The notes: generated by a model not told the origin, from the letters alone. A stretch of 64,000 nucleotides of DNA from Mariniphaga sp041684965 (GCA_041684965.1 JAWLGR010000005.1:124001-188000), one strand, 5' to 3'. Positions 36,434 through 45,480 are shown, numbered from the stretch's first letter. Made by a program: numbers and translations.

Positions 36434-36782
36434 ATGATTAAAATTGCTTATTTTAACGGTATCATATGCCTGCCGGTCACGGCAGACAGTGAACTCCCAT
36501 GTCCCGATAGCCATCGGGATTAATCATGCTCCTTTGTAAAAGTGATATTTTCATGGTCGTTTCATCTGGTTTTATTTTTCGTTGTAAATATAAATATTCG
36601 TTTAAAATCAGCAAGGATTGTTTCTCGGACAGGTATTAATAATGGCTTAAAACAGGTTGTTTCTTAACTTTAGACTCAGATAAAATGAGTAATTCAAAAA
36701 GCATTTTGTTGGATTATACTATTTAAAGACAAGTTGTTATATTTGATATTTAAATCGATAAACAAACTTACAGGTAAAACAA
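36434..36782. other. Divergent region between two alpha-galactosidase-like genes
   Basis: 349 bases holding the promoters of both genes and the second 116-base repeat (36455-36570). From 36571 to 36782 it is AT-rich; no promoter box was assigned with confidence. Confidence 0.5.
36455..36570 (+). repeat. 116-base dispersed repeat, copy 2
   Basis: Same orientation and length as 11381-11496, ungapped. The CCCGAT-AGCC-ATCGGG hairpin is perfect here. The GACATGGGA arm of copy 1 is changed, so that stem is lost. It lies just upstream of the alpha-galactosidase gene at 34337, within its likely promoter or 5' leader. Confidence 0.75.
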
Positions 36783-38888
36783 ATGAAAAAATATCTTCTT
36801 AGCTCTTTGGCTTTAACTTTCCTTGCCGGGTTTGTATCCGCACAATTTGCCAGCTGGAGTTCATCTGAGCTGATTTTAAATAATGGAGTCGTACAGAGAA
36901 TTATTCAGTTGCCTGCCCAGGGGGAGCAGTTTCTGACAACAACCTATAAACCAGTAAAGGGTGAATTCAGGTATTTTACTACTCATCATCCCGATTTTCA
37001 GTTTGAACTGGGTGGTACAATTTACTCCGGAGAAAGCAGTTGGCAATTAGCTGACATACATCAGCACAGCGATTCATTTGAGGGGGAGGGGGCAACGGTT
37101 ATCCTCCGGAGTAAGGATGGCAATGCCGAGGTGGCCATTCACTTTCTGATGTACCCCGGATTGCCGCTTGTCAGAAAGAATCTTAGCATTAAAAATATTG
37201 GAGAAACCGAGGTGAAACTTGAGTCGGTGGATGTTGAAAAACTTTCAATACCCGGATACCATCAGGCAACCTTCAGTTGGATTTACAGCGATTATGGCCG
37301 CAGGAAATCATTGGGGCCGTATAAAGGAAACATGCACGATGCACTGGTTGTTGTGCATCACAGAGACTGGAAATCGGGGATTGTTGTGGGCAACGAAGCG
37401 ACAGGTGTATTAAAACATACCTCGGTTTACTGGGACGCTCCTGAAATAGTTGCAGGACTTACCCATAAGGAAGACCGTTTTCCTTTCCGAAAATGGTTGA
37501 AACCAGGAGATTCTTTTAAAACACCTGAGGTTTTTACCATGATTTATAATGATGCGAAGGAACCGGGAGAAATACTCGATACACAACTTGCCGATTATAT
37601 CCGAAGGCATATGGGTATTCGCCTTTCCGGATTGAAAGAACCACCATTGTTTGTTTACAACAACTGGCATCCTTTCGGTAAAGACATAAATGAGGCTCTG
37701 GTTCTGGAATTGGCTGATGCAGCGGCCGATGCAGGAGTGAAAGAATTTATTATCGACGATGGGTGGCAGGATAATTACGGGGACTGGAATATAGATACTG
37801 CAAAATTTCCCAACGGCTTAAAGCCGGTATTTGATTACATCCGTTCACTGGGGATGAAACCCGGTTTATGGATAAGTATAGGTTCAGCATCGTCAACCAG
37901 CAAAGTGTACAGGGAGCATCCCGAATGGTTTGTCAGGGATAAAACAGGAAATTTTGGGAATGTTCATTCTGAAGGTCAGGACATGATAACTGCCTGTTTT
38001 TCCACCGGATGGAAGGATTACATTAAAGATGTGCTGATGAAACTGGCACTTGATTATGGTTTGGAATACATGAAGCTGGATTTTGCAGTGGTTACCAGTG
38101 CCTATGTATTCAATCCTGAAAAATCGGGTTGTTATGCTACGGATCACCCCGGACACAAAGATCATCATGAATCACTTTTTATAAATCACGAACGAGTTTG
38201 GGAGCTTTTCGATGAGCTTCATGCAGCCAAACCTTCGCTGTTTATTGATTGTACATTTGAAGTAATGGGAGGATTGCAGCTGATTGACTATGCCTTGCTG
38301 AAGCATGCAGAAGGAGATTGGCTTTCAAATTTCCAGGCACCTGACCATGACGGAGATTTGCGGATACGCAACATGTCGTGGTGGCGTTCAGGGGCTGTGC
38401 CTGCCACTGCCCTTGTTGTGGGAAACCCGCGGATGGATGACAAAGGCTGGGAGAATCATTTGAAATCGCAAACCGGCAGTCTGCCGATTATGTTAGGTGA
38501 CCCGAGGCAGTTATCGGCTGAGGATCGCAGCAGATACCGTCATTATGCACAATGGATGCAAACAATGCAATCGGGGTACGATATTATGAATTACCGACAG
38601 GACCTGCCCGGGTTCGGGGAACCTGCCGAGGGTAAATGGGATGGCTTTTCCAGGATTAATACCGAAACGAAGGCTGGTGGTATCATTGCCATATTTCGTC
38701 ACGGAGCACTGGAAAACGAACGGTTAATATCCGTTAAACACCTCGATCCAAAAAGAATGTACGATGTTAAAACCACCGGTGGGGAAACTATTGCCCGAAT
38801 GAGCGGTAATGATTTAGAAACAAAGGGATTTAAAGTACGGCTGGATAATATTTATTCGGGCGAATTGTTCGAAGTCAGTTCAAAATAA
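36783..38888 (+). CDS. Alpha-galactosidase-like GH36 protein
   Basis: 701 residues with a classical signal peptide (AGFVSAQF). N-terminal beta-supersandwich, then the barrel with NNWHPFGKDINE, FIIDDGWQDNYGDWNID, KPGLWISIG and the nucleophile D433 in YMKLDFAVV. The acid/base region normally reads like W-[ST]-S-D in GH36. Here the corresponding stretch is GDWLSNFQAPDHDG, so the acid/base may be displaced or replaced. Likely an alpha-galactosidase or related retaining glycosidase of the periplasm or surface. Divergent from the lipoprotein alpha-galactosidase, suggesting shared control. Confidence 0.82.
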   Translation: MKKYLLSSLALTFLAGFVSAQFASWSSSELILNNGVVQRIIQLPAQGEQFLTTTYKPVKGEFRYFTTHHPDFQFELGGTIYSGESSWQLADIHQHSDSFEGEGATVILRSKDGNAEVAIHFLMYPGLPLVRKNLSIKNIGETEVKLESVDVEKLSIPGYHQATFSWIYSDYGRRKSLGPYKGNMHDALVVVHHRDWKSGIVVGNEATGVLKHTSVYWDAPEIVAGLTHKEDRFPFRKWLKPGDSFKTPEVFTMIYNDAKEPGEILDTQLADYIRRHMGIRLSGLKEPPLFVYNNWHPFGKDINEALVLELADAAADAGVKEFIIDDGWQDNYGDWNIDTAKFPNGLKPVFDYIRSLGMKPGLWISIGSASSTSKVYREHPEWFVRDKTGNFGNVHSEGQDMITACFSTGWKDYIKDVLMKLALDYGLEYMKLDFAVVTSAYVFNPEKSGCYATDHPGHKDHHESLFINHERVWELFDELHAAKPSLFIDCTFEVMGGLQLIDYALLKHAEGDWLSNFQAPDHDGDLRIRNMSWWRSGAVPATALVVGNPRMDDKGWENHLKSQTGSLPIMLGDPRQLSAEDRSRYRHYAQWMQTMQSGYDIMNYRQDLPGFGEPAEGKWDGFSRINTETKAGGIIAIFRHGALENERLISVKHLDPKRMYDVKTTGGETIARMSGNDLETKGFKVRLDNIYSGELFEVSSK

Positions 38889-38974
38889 TTGTTTAATCAA
38901 GGTGCCTCTTTTGAATATCATAGTTACTGATAATAAGAAGTCATAATTTAAAAATAATATACCGGTTAAATAAG

Positions 38975-40066
38975 TCAGGCATACCACTTTCTTTCTCTTT
39001 TTAACCCGGATTTTAAGACATCAACGGTTGCAATTGCGTTGTCAACAATTTGAAAATCAAACATGCCGACACAGGTAAAATCGGCTCCGTTTTCATAGGC
39101 ATATCTAAAACCATCGATTGGTTTTATGGCACCTGCAGCCAATACTTTATAGGCCATCCAGGGAATATTGCAGTTTTTAAAAAATGCAGCTGTTTCCTCG
39201 GGTTTATTACACCAGCTGTATCCCTCCCTATCAGCAGTAGGTGCGGAAAAATAATTATGATGGTGGAATGTTTTCATGAAGAAATCAGGTTTTATTCCAT
39301 TGGAAAGGCAAGCTTTTGGGACATCAATAATATGAGCTGCCGTACCTGCAATCAGTCCCTGGCTGCGGGTATATTCAATCGATTTGCCCAGAAGATCGAT
39401 GCGGTTGCCTTTTAAATAGGTTTCGGCATTTCCTCCCTGGGCGAAACCACCTACAGCCCCTGCATCAACAGCCATTTTAATATTAGTGAAATCTTCATCC
39501 TTTGGATAGGTTTGTGCTATCCATTGAATTTTTCCACCTCTTCTCCAGTATTCCTTTAATATCCTGATGGTCTGGGCATCGGTGCGCATAATAGTGGTAT
39601 CTATACCGCATGCTTCACTTAAAAAAAGAATTTCAATAACCTTTTCATCTGTGAAGTATTCCTTAACCAGTTTTGAAGCCCACAATAAATCACGCGAATA
39701 GACAAACCCGGCAATCAGGTTTCCCCCCGGGATGAGCCTGCTGATTTCCAGTTTTCCTATTTTTCCTTTGGGAACCTTCTCGTTTAGGCGGGATACGTCT
39801 TTCATCAAGGGAGAGTTGTTGTTCAACGTTATCCGTTCCAGGGTATTTTCAGCCACACTGGGCCAGCCTGTTTTTTTTGCTACCCCGAAAAACAAGGTTC
39901 CCAACAATGGAATAGCAGCCAGGTTCTTAATCATCTCTCTCCGGCTTTTATTACCTGATTGTATATTCACCGGATTATCAACTTTTGGGAAGAGTCCCTC
40001 TTTCCTGTTTTTAAATAGTTGAATGACAGGGTTAACATTTAATTTGGAGTTGATTTTGGCTTTCAT
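38975..40066 (-). CDS. Tat-exported aldo-keto-reductase-like TIM-barrel protein
   Basis: 363 residues. An unusually long N-terminal stretch precedes a Tat motif (KSRREMIKNLAAIPLLGTLFFG), so the true start could be further in. The mature part opens IGKLEISRLIPGGNLIAGF, like the first strand of aldo-keto reductases (LGxTGLxVSxLGxGG). It continues as a barrel (IDTTIMRTDAQTIRIL; GKIQWIAQTYP; AVGGFAQGG; IPWMAYKVLAAGAIKP). The AKR catalytic Tyr/Lys are not obvious, so it may act differently. Members often occur near sugar oxidoreductases in Bacteroidota. Substrate unknown. Confidence 0.55.
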   Translation of the reverse strand: MKAKINSKLNVNPVIQLFKNRKEGLFPKVDNPVNIQSGNKSRREMIKNLAAIPLLGTLFFGVAKKTGWPSVAENTLERITLNNNSPLMKDVSRLNEKVPKGKIGKLEISRLIPGGNLIAGFVYSRDLLWASKLVKEYFTDEKVIEILFLSEACGIDTTIMRTDAQTIRILKEYWRRGGKIQWIAQTYPKDEDFTNIKMAVDAGAVGGFAQGGNAETYLKGNRIDLLGKSIEYTRSQGLIAGTAAHIIDVPKACLSNGIKPDFFMKTFHHHNYFSAPTADREGYSWCNKPEETAAFFKNCNIPWMAYKVLAAGAIKPIDGFRYAYENGADFTCVGMFDFQIVDNAIATVDVLKSGLKRERKWYA

Positions 40067-40373
40067 AATGACTTCATTTATAATGAATGAAATAAAGCAA
40101 TGCCATGATTATTTGCACAAGTTAATTTATTTTTTTCATCCTGTCGCAGATTTCTGTAAAATTAGAACAACAGTGTTTTAATTTATTGATCCTTTGGTTA
40201 TAAAGTACTTTGTAAGTATTCAGTTATTTTGGATTGAAAAGCACTTATGGACCAGCATTTAGTGTTGCCAATCGACAGAACCAATATCAGGCTCACATGC
40301 CATTACTCTGGTGCGGTAAACAGCAGGGAATTTAATGCAGGGACCAGTGAATACGGGAATTATATTCCAGGAA
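40067..40373. other. Intergenic region
   Basis: 307 bases between two minus-strand genes. It should carry the promoter of the Tat-exported barrel gene. No repeat, hairpin or small gene was recognised. Confidence 0.4.
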
Positions 40374-41570
40374 TTATAAGGCTTCTACTACCCGTGTCCA
40401 TTCTATGGTTCCTTCAATGTATTTAATCTGAAATTTCATACTCCGTGCAAAGGATATTTTTAGATCGGCTGGTTTCCCCGTTTCCACAACCTCAAATGTT
40501 CGGGTACGTGTAATCGGGTCAGTGTTTGATACCCTCCAGTTTATTTGACCCACCTGAATTCCCCATGCTGCATGTTCTTCAGCTTCTATAATGCTGAGCT
40601 CGATTTTTAAACCGATTCCTGCTATTGTTTCTGCGGCCATAGAATAGTTGGTATTGTAACCAGTTTCAAAAACTGAATTATTCTGGTTCAAAATATTAAT
40701 CCCAAATGACGATTCTGCCGGATATTGAATCAAAGCTTCCATCATAAAATCTGTATTTTCGATAAATTGATTTAGATAGAGTCCAAATTCAGGAATGTTA
40801 ACTGGTGTCCCTTCATTTGCATACCGGACTTCCAAATTTTGAACAGTTTTTTCCGGGTCAATGTAAATTGCATGACTGATCAAAGCAGATTTTAATTCCG
40901 CATCATTCAGTGTGCCGTCTTCTTTCAAATCATTTGCTATACGTGTCAGCAATCCTGAAACATCTGCCACGGGCCTGTAACCCTGGATGACAGCCGAAAG
41001 GGCAAGCAGGACAGCATTCCCGGGACCCGGATTGATTATGTTTAATGATTCTGAATTTCCCAGTCCGTCTGCCGGAAGATTAAAAATATCCAATACTTCC
41101 TGTTGAGCTTTTAATTTTGCCTCACTAAAGGAATATCCAGTTGATATCAGGTAGACAATCCTGGGTTTTTCAAGATGTGTAAGTACATTTATATTAATTG
41201 TGCTTTTATCGTTTATATCTGCAATTGCATTAAGAGTTAATCTGGCTGCAGAATTTTTTCCTGCAATCTCATCGAAATAAAACCCGTCAGCTTTCATTTC
41301 TACAAAAGGTGAAGCCAGCTCTATTCCTTCCAGGCCGAATTCTCCGTTATCGTTCTTTATTTCAGTAATGAAAGTTTTCCCTGTTTGCGTGAGGGTTTCA
41401 TCAAGCTCTGATAAAGTAACCGTAGTCCCGACATTAAAAGGTCCTTTCTGAACAACTCCTGAAACATCGGTTACCCTGGTGTTGTCTGCGATTTCGTCTT
41501 TTTGGCATGAGGTTGCAACAAAGAATAAGACTGTCAGCAATGCCATCATAAATGTGTTCATTGATTTCAT
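40374..41570 (-). CDS. Lipoprotein of unknown function
   Basis: 398 residues. Signal peptide with lipobox (FFVATSCQK). A beta domain begins VSGVVQKGPFNVGTTVTLSE and continues as a carboxypeptidase-regulatory-like fold (DNGEFGLEGIELASPFVEMK). The middle is helical (LNAIADINDKSTININVLTH; AQQEVLDIF). The end is beta-rich. Similar lipoproteins are common in Bacteroidota; I know of no assigned function. It stands alone between the barrel gene and the terpene-cyclase-like block. Confidence 0.65.
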   Translation of the reverse strand: MKSMNTFMMALLTVLFFVATSCQKDEIADNTRVTDVSGVVQKGPFNVGTTVTLSELDETLTQTGKTFITEIKNDNGEFGLEGIELASPFVEMKADGFYFDEIAGKNSAARLTLNAIADINDKSTININVLTHLEKPRIVYLISTGYSFSEAKLKAQQEVLDIFNLPADGLGNSESLNIINPGPGNAVLLALSAVIQGYRPVADVSGLLTRIANDLKEDGTLNDAELKSALISHAIYIDPEKTVQNLEVRYANEGTPVNIPEFGLYLNQFIENTDFMMEALIQYPAESSFGINILNQNNSVFETGYNTNYSMAAETIAGIGLKIELSIIEAEEHAAWGIQVGQINWRVSNTDPITRTRTFEVVETGKPADLKISFARSMKFQIKYIEGTIEWTRVVEAL

Positions 41571-41973
41571 TGGTAAAGAATTAAAGAATTATAAAATATA
41601 GAATTTTCTCAAAAAAGTTTCTTCAATTTGCTCCCAGGTAATTTGCATTAATCAGCTGCCGTAAATTTACTGCCACATTGAACTGCCGGGCGGAAGGCAA
41701 TAAAGAAATTTGATGCTGCCGAGACGGACTCAGGAATGTCATTGCGGCTTTTCTTCTGCCGGGAAGGATGGATGCGTTTTTCACTGGATTAAGTATTAAG
41801 TTTAACGGGTACAATTTCTTAAATAAAAATTACAATTAATGCGTAGAATTACGCAGAAGGCAATATTATTTTTTCATTTGTAAAAGTAATGGATTTGAAG
41901 GTGCGTGGCAGGATAACAATCTGAATTATAGAACTTGTTTTTGCATCGTATAGATTTCGAGCTTTATTTATCC
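41571..41973. other. Intergenic region downstream of the terpene-cyclase-like block
   Basis: 403 bases. A more GC-rich patch near 41685-41770 has a GCCGGG-rich sequence and a 63-codon frame, but codon use and composition do not look like a gene. No firm element called. Confidence 0.4.
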
Positions 41974-42987
41974 TCAATCCATATAATTTTTTTCCCCTCC
42001 AAACCAGGAAACAATACAGGTGCCAAATACTTCCGGTTCACCTTCCGAAGGCCTGGTATGTTGTTCAGCTTTTTTTTCCCAGTGATCTGCTATCCATCGG
42101 GCATCAGAAATCAGTTTTTGTATGATCCGGGTCTGGTTAAGCTCTGATAGCTGATTTTGTTCGATTAGCTTCGAAAATTGATTGGGTTGATTTTTATTTA
42201 TATCTTCCTCAAGATCGATGATATCATCAATAGTACCGAAAAATACTCCGAGTTTATAAAGCCATCTGAAATGAAAAAGGTAATCTGCAGAATTAAAGGC
42301 TACTTGATTAAACCAGGCAGGTAGTCCCATCACCACAAAGGGCAGAGCTGCTTTCCGGTTTAATGTTTTTCCGGTATGGAGGTTTTTTGAGAGTGTATTT
42401 ATTTCGGCCCGGTACATGATTAGAATTAGTGACAGAACCGTTTTCAAGATTTTATGATGTTTATCAGGTGAAATATTTTTTAGGTCATTTAAATAAGATT
42501 CCACCAACAGAGGAAGAATCCATTTAGTTCTGAAGTTTGGAAATTGCCATCGATTAAAATTGTGGCTCTTATCTTTAATCATTTTTTGGAGTTTATCTTC
42601 AGATAAAAGACTGTGAGAGCTGTTTCCCAAATCGATGTGTTGATCAAATAAGCTTACGATCAGGTTTGTTCGTGCACCAAGGCTAATTACTTTTTCTGTA
42701 AATTCATTTGAATCGCAAAATGGGGTAATTGCGTATCGGGATAACTCGTTTCCAAATCCCATTATTCTGATTAAATGGTCTTTTGGGTAATTGATTTCCA
42801 TTTGCTGAAGTAAAAGATTCCAGTTTCGCATTCCAAGGTCCTGCTGAAGCCGTTCAATTTCCAGTCTTCCGGAGGCGGTAATTTTTCCCCGGATCTTTCT
42901 GTAGACCAGTTTCTCAGGAATGATACCATTTTTCCGCAGCGTCTTCCATGCCAGCTGTTTTATGGTCACCGCTTCTTTCAATATCAT
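41974..42987 (-). CDS. Class I isoprenoid-synthase-fold protein (terpene/prenyl synthase-like)
   Basis: 337 residues, all-helical, no signal peptide. A first Asp-rich site is seen as L-F-D115-Q-H-I-D119, where prenyl synthases have DDxxD. The second is very typical: G-T-I-D254-D255-I-I-D258-L-E-E-D262, the DDxxDxxxD magnesium site. These sites bind an allylic diphosphate and start ionisation in class I enzymes. It has the length of a single-domain terpene synthase. The reading frame overlaps the preceding cyclase-like gene by 74 bases. Last gene of a four-gene operon; pairing with a class II-like cyclase suggests a two-step terpene route. Product unknown. Confidence 0.7.
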   Translation of the reverse strand: MILKEAVTIKQLAWKTLRKNGIIPEKLVYRKIRGKITASGRLEIERLQQDLGMRNWNLLLQQMEINYPKDHLIRIMGFGNELSRYAITPFCDSNEFTEKVISLGARTNLIVSLFDQHIDLGNSSHSLLSEDKLQKMIKDKSHNFNRWQFPNFRTKWILPLLVESYLNDLKNISPDKHHKILKTVLSLILIMYRAEINTLSKNLHTGKTLNRKAALPFVVMGLPAWFNQVAFNSADYLFHFRWLYKLGVFFGTIDDIIDLEEDINKNQPNQFSKLIEQNQLSELNQTRIIQKLISDARWIADHWEKKAEQHTRPSEGEPEVFGTCIVSWFGGEKNYMD

Positions 42988-44014
42988 TGGAATTGTAGAT
43001 TTTTTGGTAGTGATTTAATGCATTGAGTACGGTTGCGGAAGTAAACAGTCTGTTTTGATCCACTCTGATACTGCCTCCACCTAAAGTATTCCTGTTCCAG
43101 TTTTTTATTCCTTCCGGGTGGGTTTCACCGGGTGGTGGTATCCGGAGCCTGGCAGAGGCAATCCAGGAACCATCTTCTGACTGCTTGTTTAATAACCATT
43201 CTATCAATCTTTTTGAACAGGATTTAATCTTTTCGTTGAAGGGGTCATTAGCTTCAAGTAAAATTTGCAGAGCCAGTCCTGTGGCAAAAGGAGAACCCGA
43301 CAGGTGATCTTCCGTTTTAATGCAATCTTCTGGCCCAATCTTTTCTGTAGTATATTCAATAGCTTTGTTTATTCGTTGAATGTCTTCAGCTGCAGAGAAC
43401 ATTCGAAGCGCTCTCACGGCCAATAGTGTTGCATATTCTGTATCACACCACCAGTAGCAGGGCCAGTTGCCGTTTTCATTTTGCGATGAACGAATGTAGC
43501 CAATCATGCGTTGGCAGTTTTTAAAATGATGGAGGTTTGCCACTGTAACGGTTACATCAGGATGGGGTGAACACCAGCCTTTGAAAGAAATGTTTCTGTT
43601 TAACCGGGTAAAAAGGCGGATTGCACGGCTATCAGGGTAAGTTGGAATTCCTCCTGCGGCATCCATTGCGGTGTAAAGAAACTTATATGCCCGCCTGACA
43701 TGCCGGTTTTTTTCCATGCCTGCTTTTTCAGCGAAATGCAACACCCATGCAGTGGTGTCTGTGTCAGCAGGTACTTTTTTATTATAACCCCATGCAACAG
43801 ACCAGGGCCGGCGCTTTATCAAACGACTCCAAGCCTTTTCCAATACTTCCTTAGCTTCAGGCATCTGGCATGAAGCCATAGCAGTTCCCACATAACCGGT
43901 TACCCATTCATCACTGGTGCCGGCCAATGTATTAAAATCGCACCACCAACCTGATTTTAAACGGCTATTGAGTAAGAACTCAACGACTTTTTTTACTGAT
44001 TCTTCAATTACCAT
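42914..44014 (-). CDS. Squalene-cyclase/class II terpene-cyclase-like protein
   Basis: 366 residues, soluble, built of alpha/alpha-toroid repeats with QW-like patterns (QNENGNWPCYWWCDTEYATL; KQSEDGSW; FTSATVLNAL). The segment D84-T-D86-T-T-A-W matches the DxDTT form of the class II acid motif seen in drimenyl-diphosphate-type cyclases, where it protonates an olefin. Full squalene-hopene cyclases are about 600 residues, so this is a single toroid. Its start overlaps the metalloprotease-like gene by 7 bases, so the genes are coupled. An alternative is a toroid that only binds a prenyl group or peptide. Confidence 0.7.
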   Translation of the reverse strand: MVIEESVKKVVEFLLNSRLKSGWWCDFNTLAGTSDEWVTGYVGTAMASCQMPEAKEVLEKAWSRLIKRRPWSVAWGYNKKVPADTDTTAWVLHFAEKAGMEKNRHVRRAYKFLYTAMDAAGGIPTYPDSRAIRLFTRLNRNISFKGWCSPHPDVTVTVANLHHFKNCQRMIGYIRSSQNENGNWPCYWWCDTEYATLLAVRALRMFSAAEDIQRINKAIEYTTEKIGPEDCIKTEDHLSGSPFATGLALQILLEANDPFNEKIKSCSKRLIEWLLNKQSEDGSWIASARLRIPPPGETHPEGIKNWNRNTLGGGSIRVDQNRLFTSATVLNALNHYQKIYNSNDIERSGDHKTAGMEDAAEKWYHS

Positions 44015-44613
44015 CCACCGTCACCCCCATAAGAACGTACCCAGCCACTCGATTGGAAGCATCTGTTTCCTTTCACAGGATCTCCTCCGCTGCTCCAACT
44101 GCCACCTTCAGTTTCTTTTCCCCAAACTTCACCGGTATCGGAATTCCATATAACAAATTCACCCACCCGTTCTATTTCATTGCCATTAAGCTCGCTGGTT
44201 TCCGACCTGAATTTATCCCAGTCGTCACCATTTGGTAATGTTGCTCCGTTACCGTTAAAGCAGGCAAATTCTACAGCTTCCGAATCCAATTCAGTACCAC
44301 CCACTGCATGAACCAACTCATGCAATAATACAGCATCAATCCGGGGCCGGGTTGTTACGCATATCAATACCTTATTCCCGCTGAATCTGCCATCCAGTCT
44401 GCTGCAATCCGAGTCGGTGCAATCAACTTCGATTGTTCTCCATTTATCCCGGAGTTTTTCGCGTAACCCTGGAAAACAATCCAGGCAGCTGTTGCTGATA
44501 AAATCATTAAAGGCGTCGGTGATATTGTTTTGCATTGTTTCAGTGCAATCACGAACAGTGGTTCCACCTCCGGACCAGCTGCCCCCTTCGGTATGTGTTG
44601 TCCATGTTGGCAT
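44008..44613 (-). CDS. Small HExxH zincin-like protein with duplicated GGSWS motif
   Basis: 201 residues, no signal peptide. The zinc site is H98-E-L-V-H102, with E108 or E112 as possible third ligand in TELDSEAVEF. Six to eight Cys are spread along the chain (CLDCF; CTDSDC; FACFN). The motif TEGGSWS occurs twice, at residues 8-14 and 168-174, each followed by Ser/Gly-Gly (SGGG, SGG). The C-terminus is WVRSYGGDGGW. The Gly-rich ends flanking a protease core are odd; they could be recognition tags or a precursor-like segment. It sits 12 bases after the beta-rich gene and overlaps the cyclase-like gene. I recognise no named family. Confidence 0.65.
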   Translation of the reverse strand: MPTWTTHTEGGSWSGGGTTVRDCTETMQNNITDAFNDFISNSCLDCFPGLREKLRDKWRTIEVDCTDSDCSRLDGRFSGNKVLICVTTRPRIDAVLLHELVHAVGGTELDSEAVEFACFNGNGATLPNGDDWDKFRSETSELNGNEIERVGEFVIWNSDTGEVWGKETEGGSWSSGGDPVKGNRCFQSSGWVRSYGGDGGW

Positions 44614-44625
44614 AATCTTTTATTT

Positions 44626-45006
44626 TTATTGGTTACCTTTTTTAAAACGCCAGGCAATCCATACCCCGCCGCCAAAATCCGATTTTTGGGGAGCTGTGAC
44701 CATGCCGCTCAAACACTGGGTGGCATATGCACCTGCATCCATAATATGGGCATTGTATTCAACGGGTTCCTGGTTTCTTCCCACCAACATTCTTAGTTGC
44801 ACAAAGCCTTTGGCTTGTTTGCCTGTAACAGTTCCTGTAACCACTTTGGGTTGATCTTCTGAAGCAAGGACAAGTTCAAATTTCCCTGAAATTTCTTCTC
44901 CTTTTGATTCAGTTTCCAATTTCAATTCACCTCTGTAGCCATAAGCATCAAGGTATTTTCCCTGCCAAACACCCGGTTTGAAGGAATCTTCAGTTTTTTC
45001 TGCCAT
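44626..45006 (-). CDS. Small beta-barrel-like protein of unknown function
   Basis: 126 residues, no signal peptide. The pattern of alternating strands (PGVWQGKYLDAYGYRGELKLE; GKFELVLAS; KVVTGTVTG; GGGVWIAWRFKK) suggests an avidin- or lipocalin-like barrel, which would be able to hold a small hydrophobic ligand. First gene of the operon that continues with the zincin and the two terpene-synthase-like genes. A binding role for the pathway product is attractive but is inference. Not assigned to a family. Confidence 0.6.
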   Translation of the reverse strand: MAEKTEDSFKPGVWQGKYLDAYGYRGELKLETESKGEEISGKFELVLASEDQPKVVTGTVTGKQAKGFVQLRMLVGRNQEPVEYNAHIMDAGAYATQCLSGMVTAPQKSDFGGGVWIAWRFKKGNQ

Positions 45007-45144
45007 AATTATTTATTTTACTGGTTAAAAATTAAAGAGCTGCCTTTTGAATGATAGTTTAATCCACCCTGAAAAGGTAAGTTCAAAATTCTTCTACATG
45101 TTCCTGTAACTTAGGTTTATATCTACTGTTATTATATAAAAAGG

Positions 45145-45480
45145 TTACAAAAACTTACAGCAAATTTTTAAAATGATTCGGTACTCTCCTGAACGCAGGT
45201 AATCCTCATAATCAATCAGCAGTTCCTGCAAACTGGCTTTGGCCACATTTACCAGTTTAATTTCCATTTTTTTGGATGTTGCAGAAGCTGCGCATCCTTC
45301 CACAATGTTCTGCTTGTCCGAGCAGGTAGCCTGCACCATCTGGTCGATGTTGCGGTCGGCGCGCTTTAAGAAATGGTGCAGGAGTAATAGGTTATATCCA
45401 GCTTTTTGATAGCTAAAAAGTTTTTTTAAAGTTCCTGGTAAGGGGCACTAATAGTTCCTAATTTCGTGGGTGGTGGGCAT
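45145..45480 (-). pseudogene. Broken four-helix-bundle suffix-domain gene
   Basis: Residues such as KKLFSYQKAGYNLLLLHH, DQMVQATCSDKQNIVEGCA and TSKKMEIKLVNVAKASLQEL match the four-helix-bundle suffix family (usual form DQMVQAARSGKQNIxEG). The likely ATG at 45480 gives MPTTHEIRNY and then an in-frame TAG. The expected residues ISAPYQEL are found in another frame, ending at a poly-T tract near 45419-45427 where a 1-base indel would restore the frame. The C-terminus is also cut (ends CCKFL). So this is a decayed gene. These genes often move as small cassettes. Confidence 0.65.

Noticed and set aside
36434..36514. N-terminal extension of the alpha-galactosidase gene
   Set aside because: Codons fall in the dispersed repeat; the internal ATG precedes a proper lipoprotein signal.
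41623..41814. 63-codon minus-strand frame between the lipoprotein and terpene-synthase-like genes
   Set aside because: No signal, no family-like residues and an unusual Pro/Ser/Arg mix; looks like chance in a GC-richer patch.
44417..44854. 145-codon plus-strand frame across the zincin and barrel genes
   Set aside because: Antisense to two genes that form a coherent operon.
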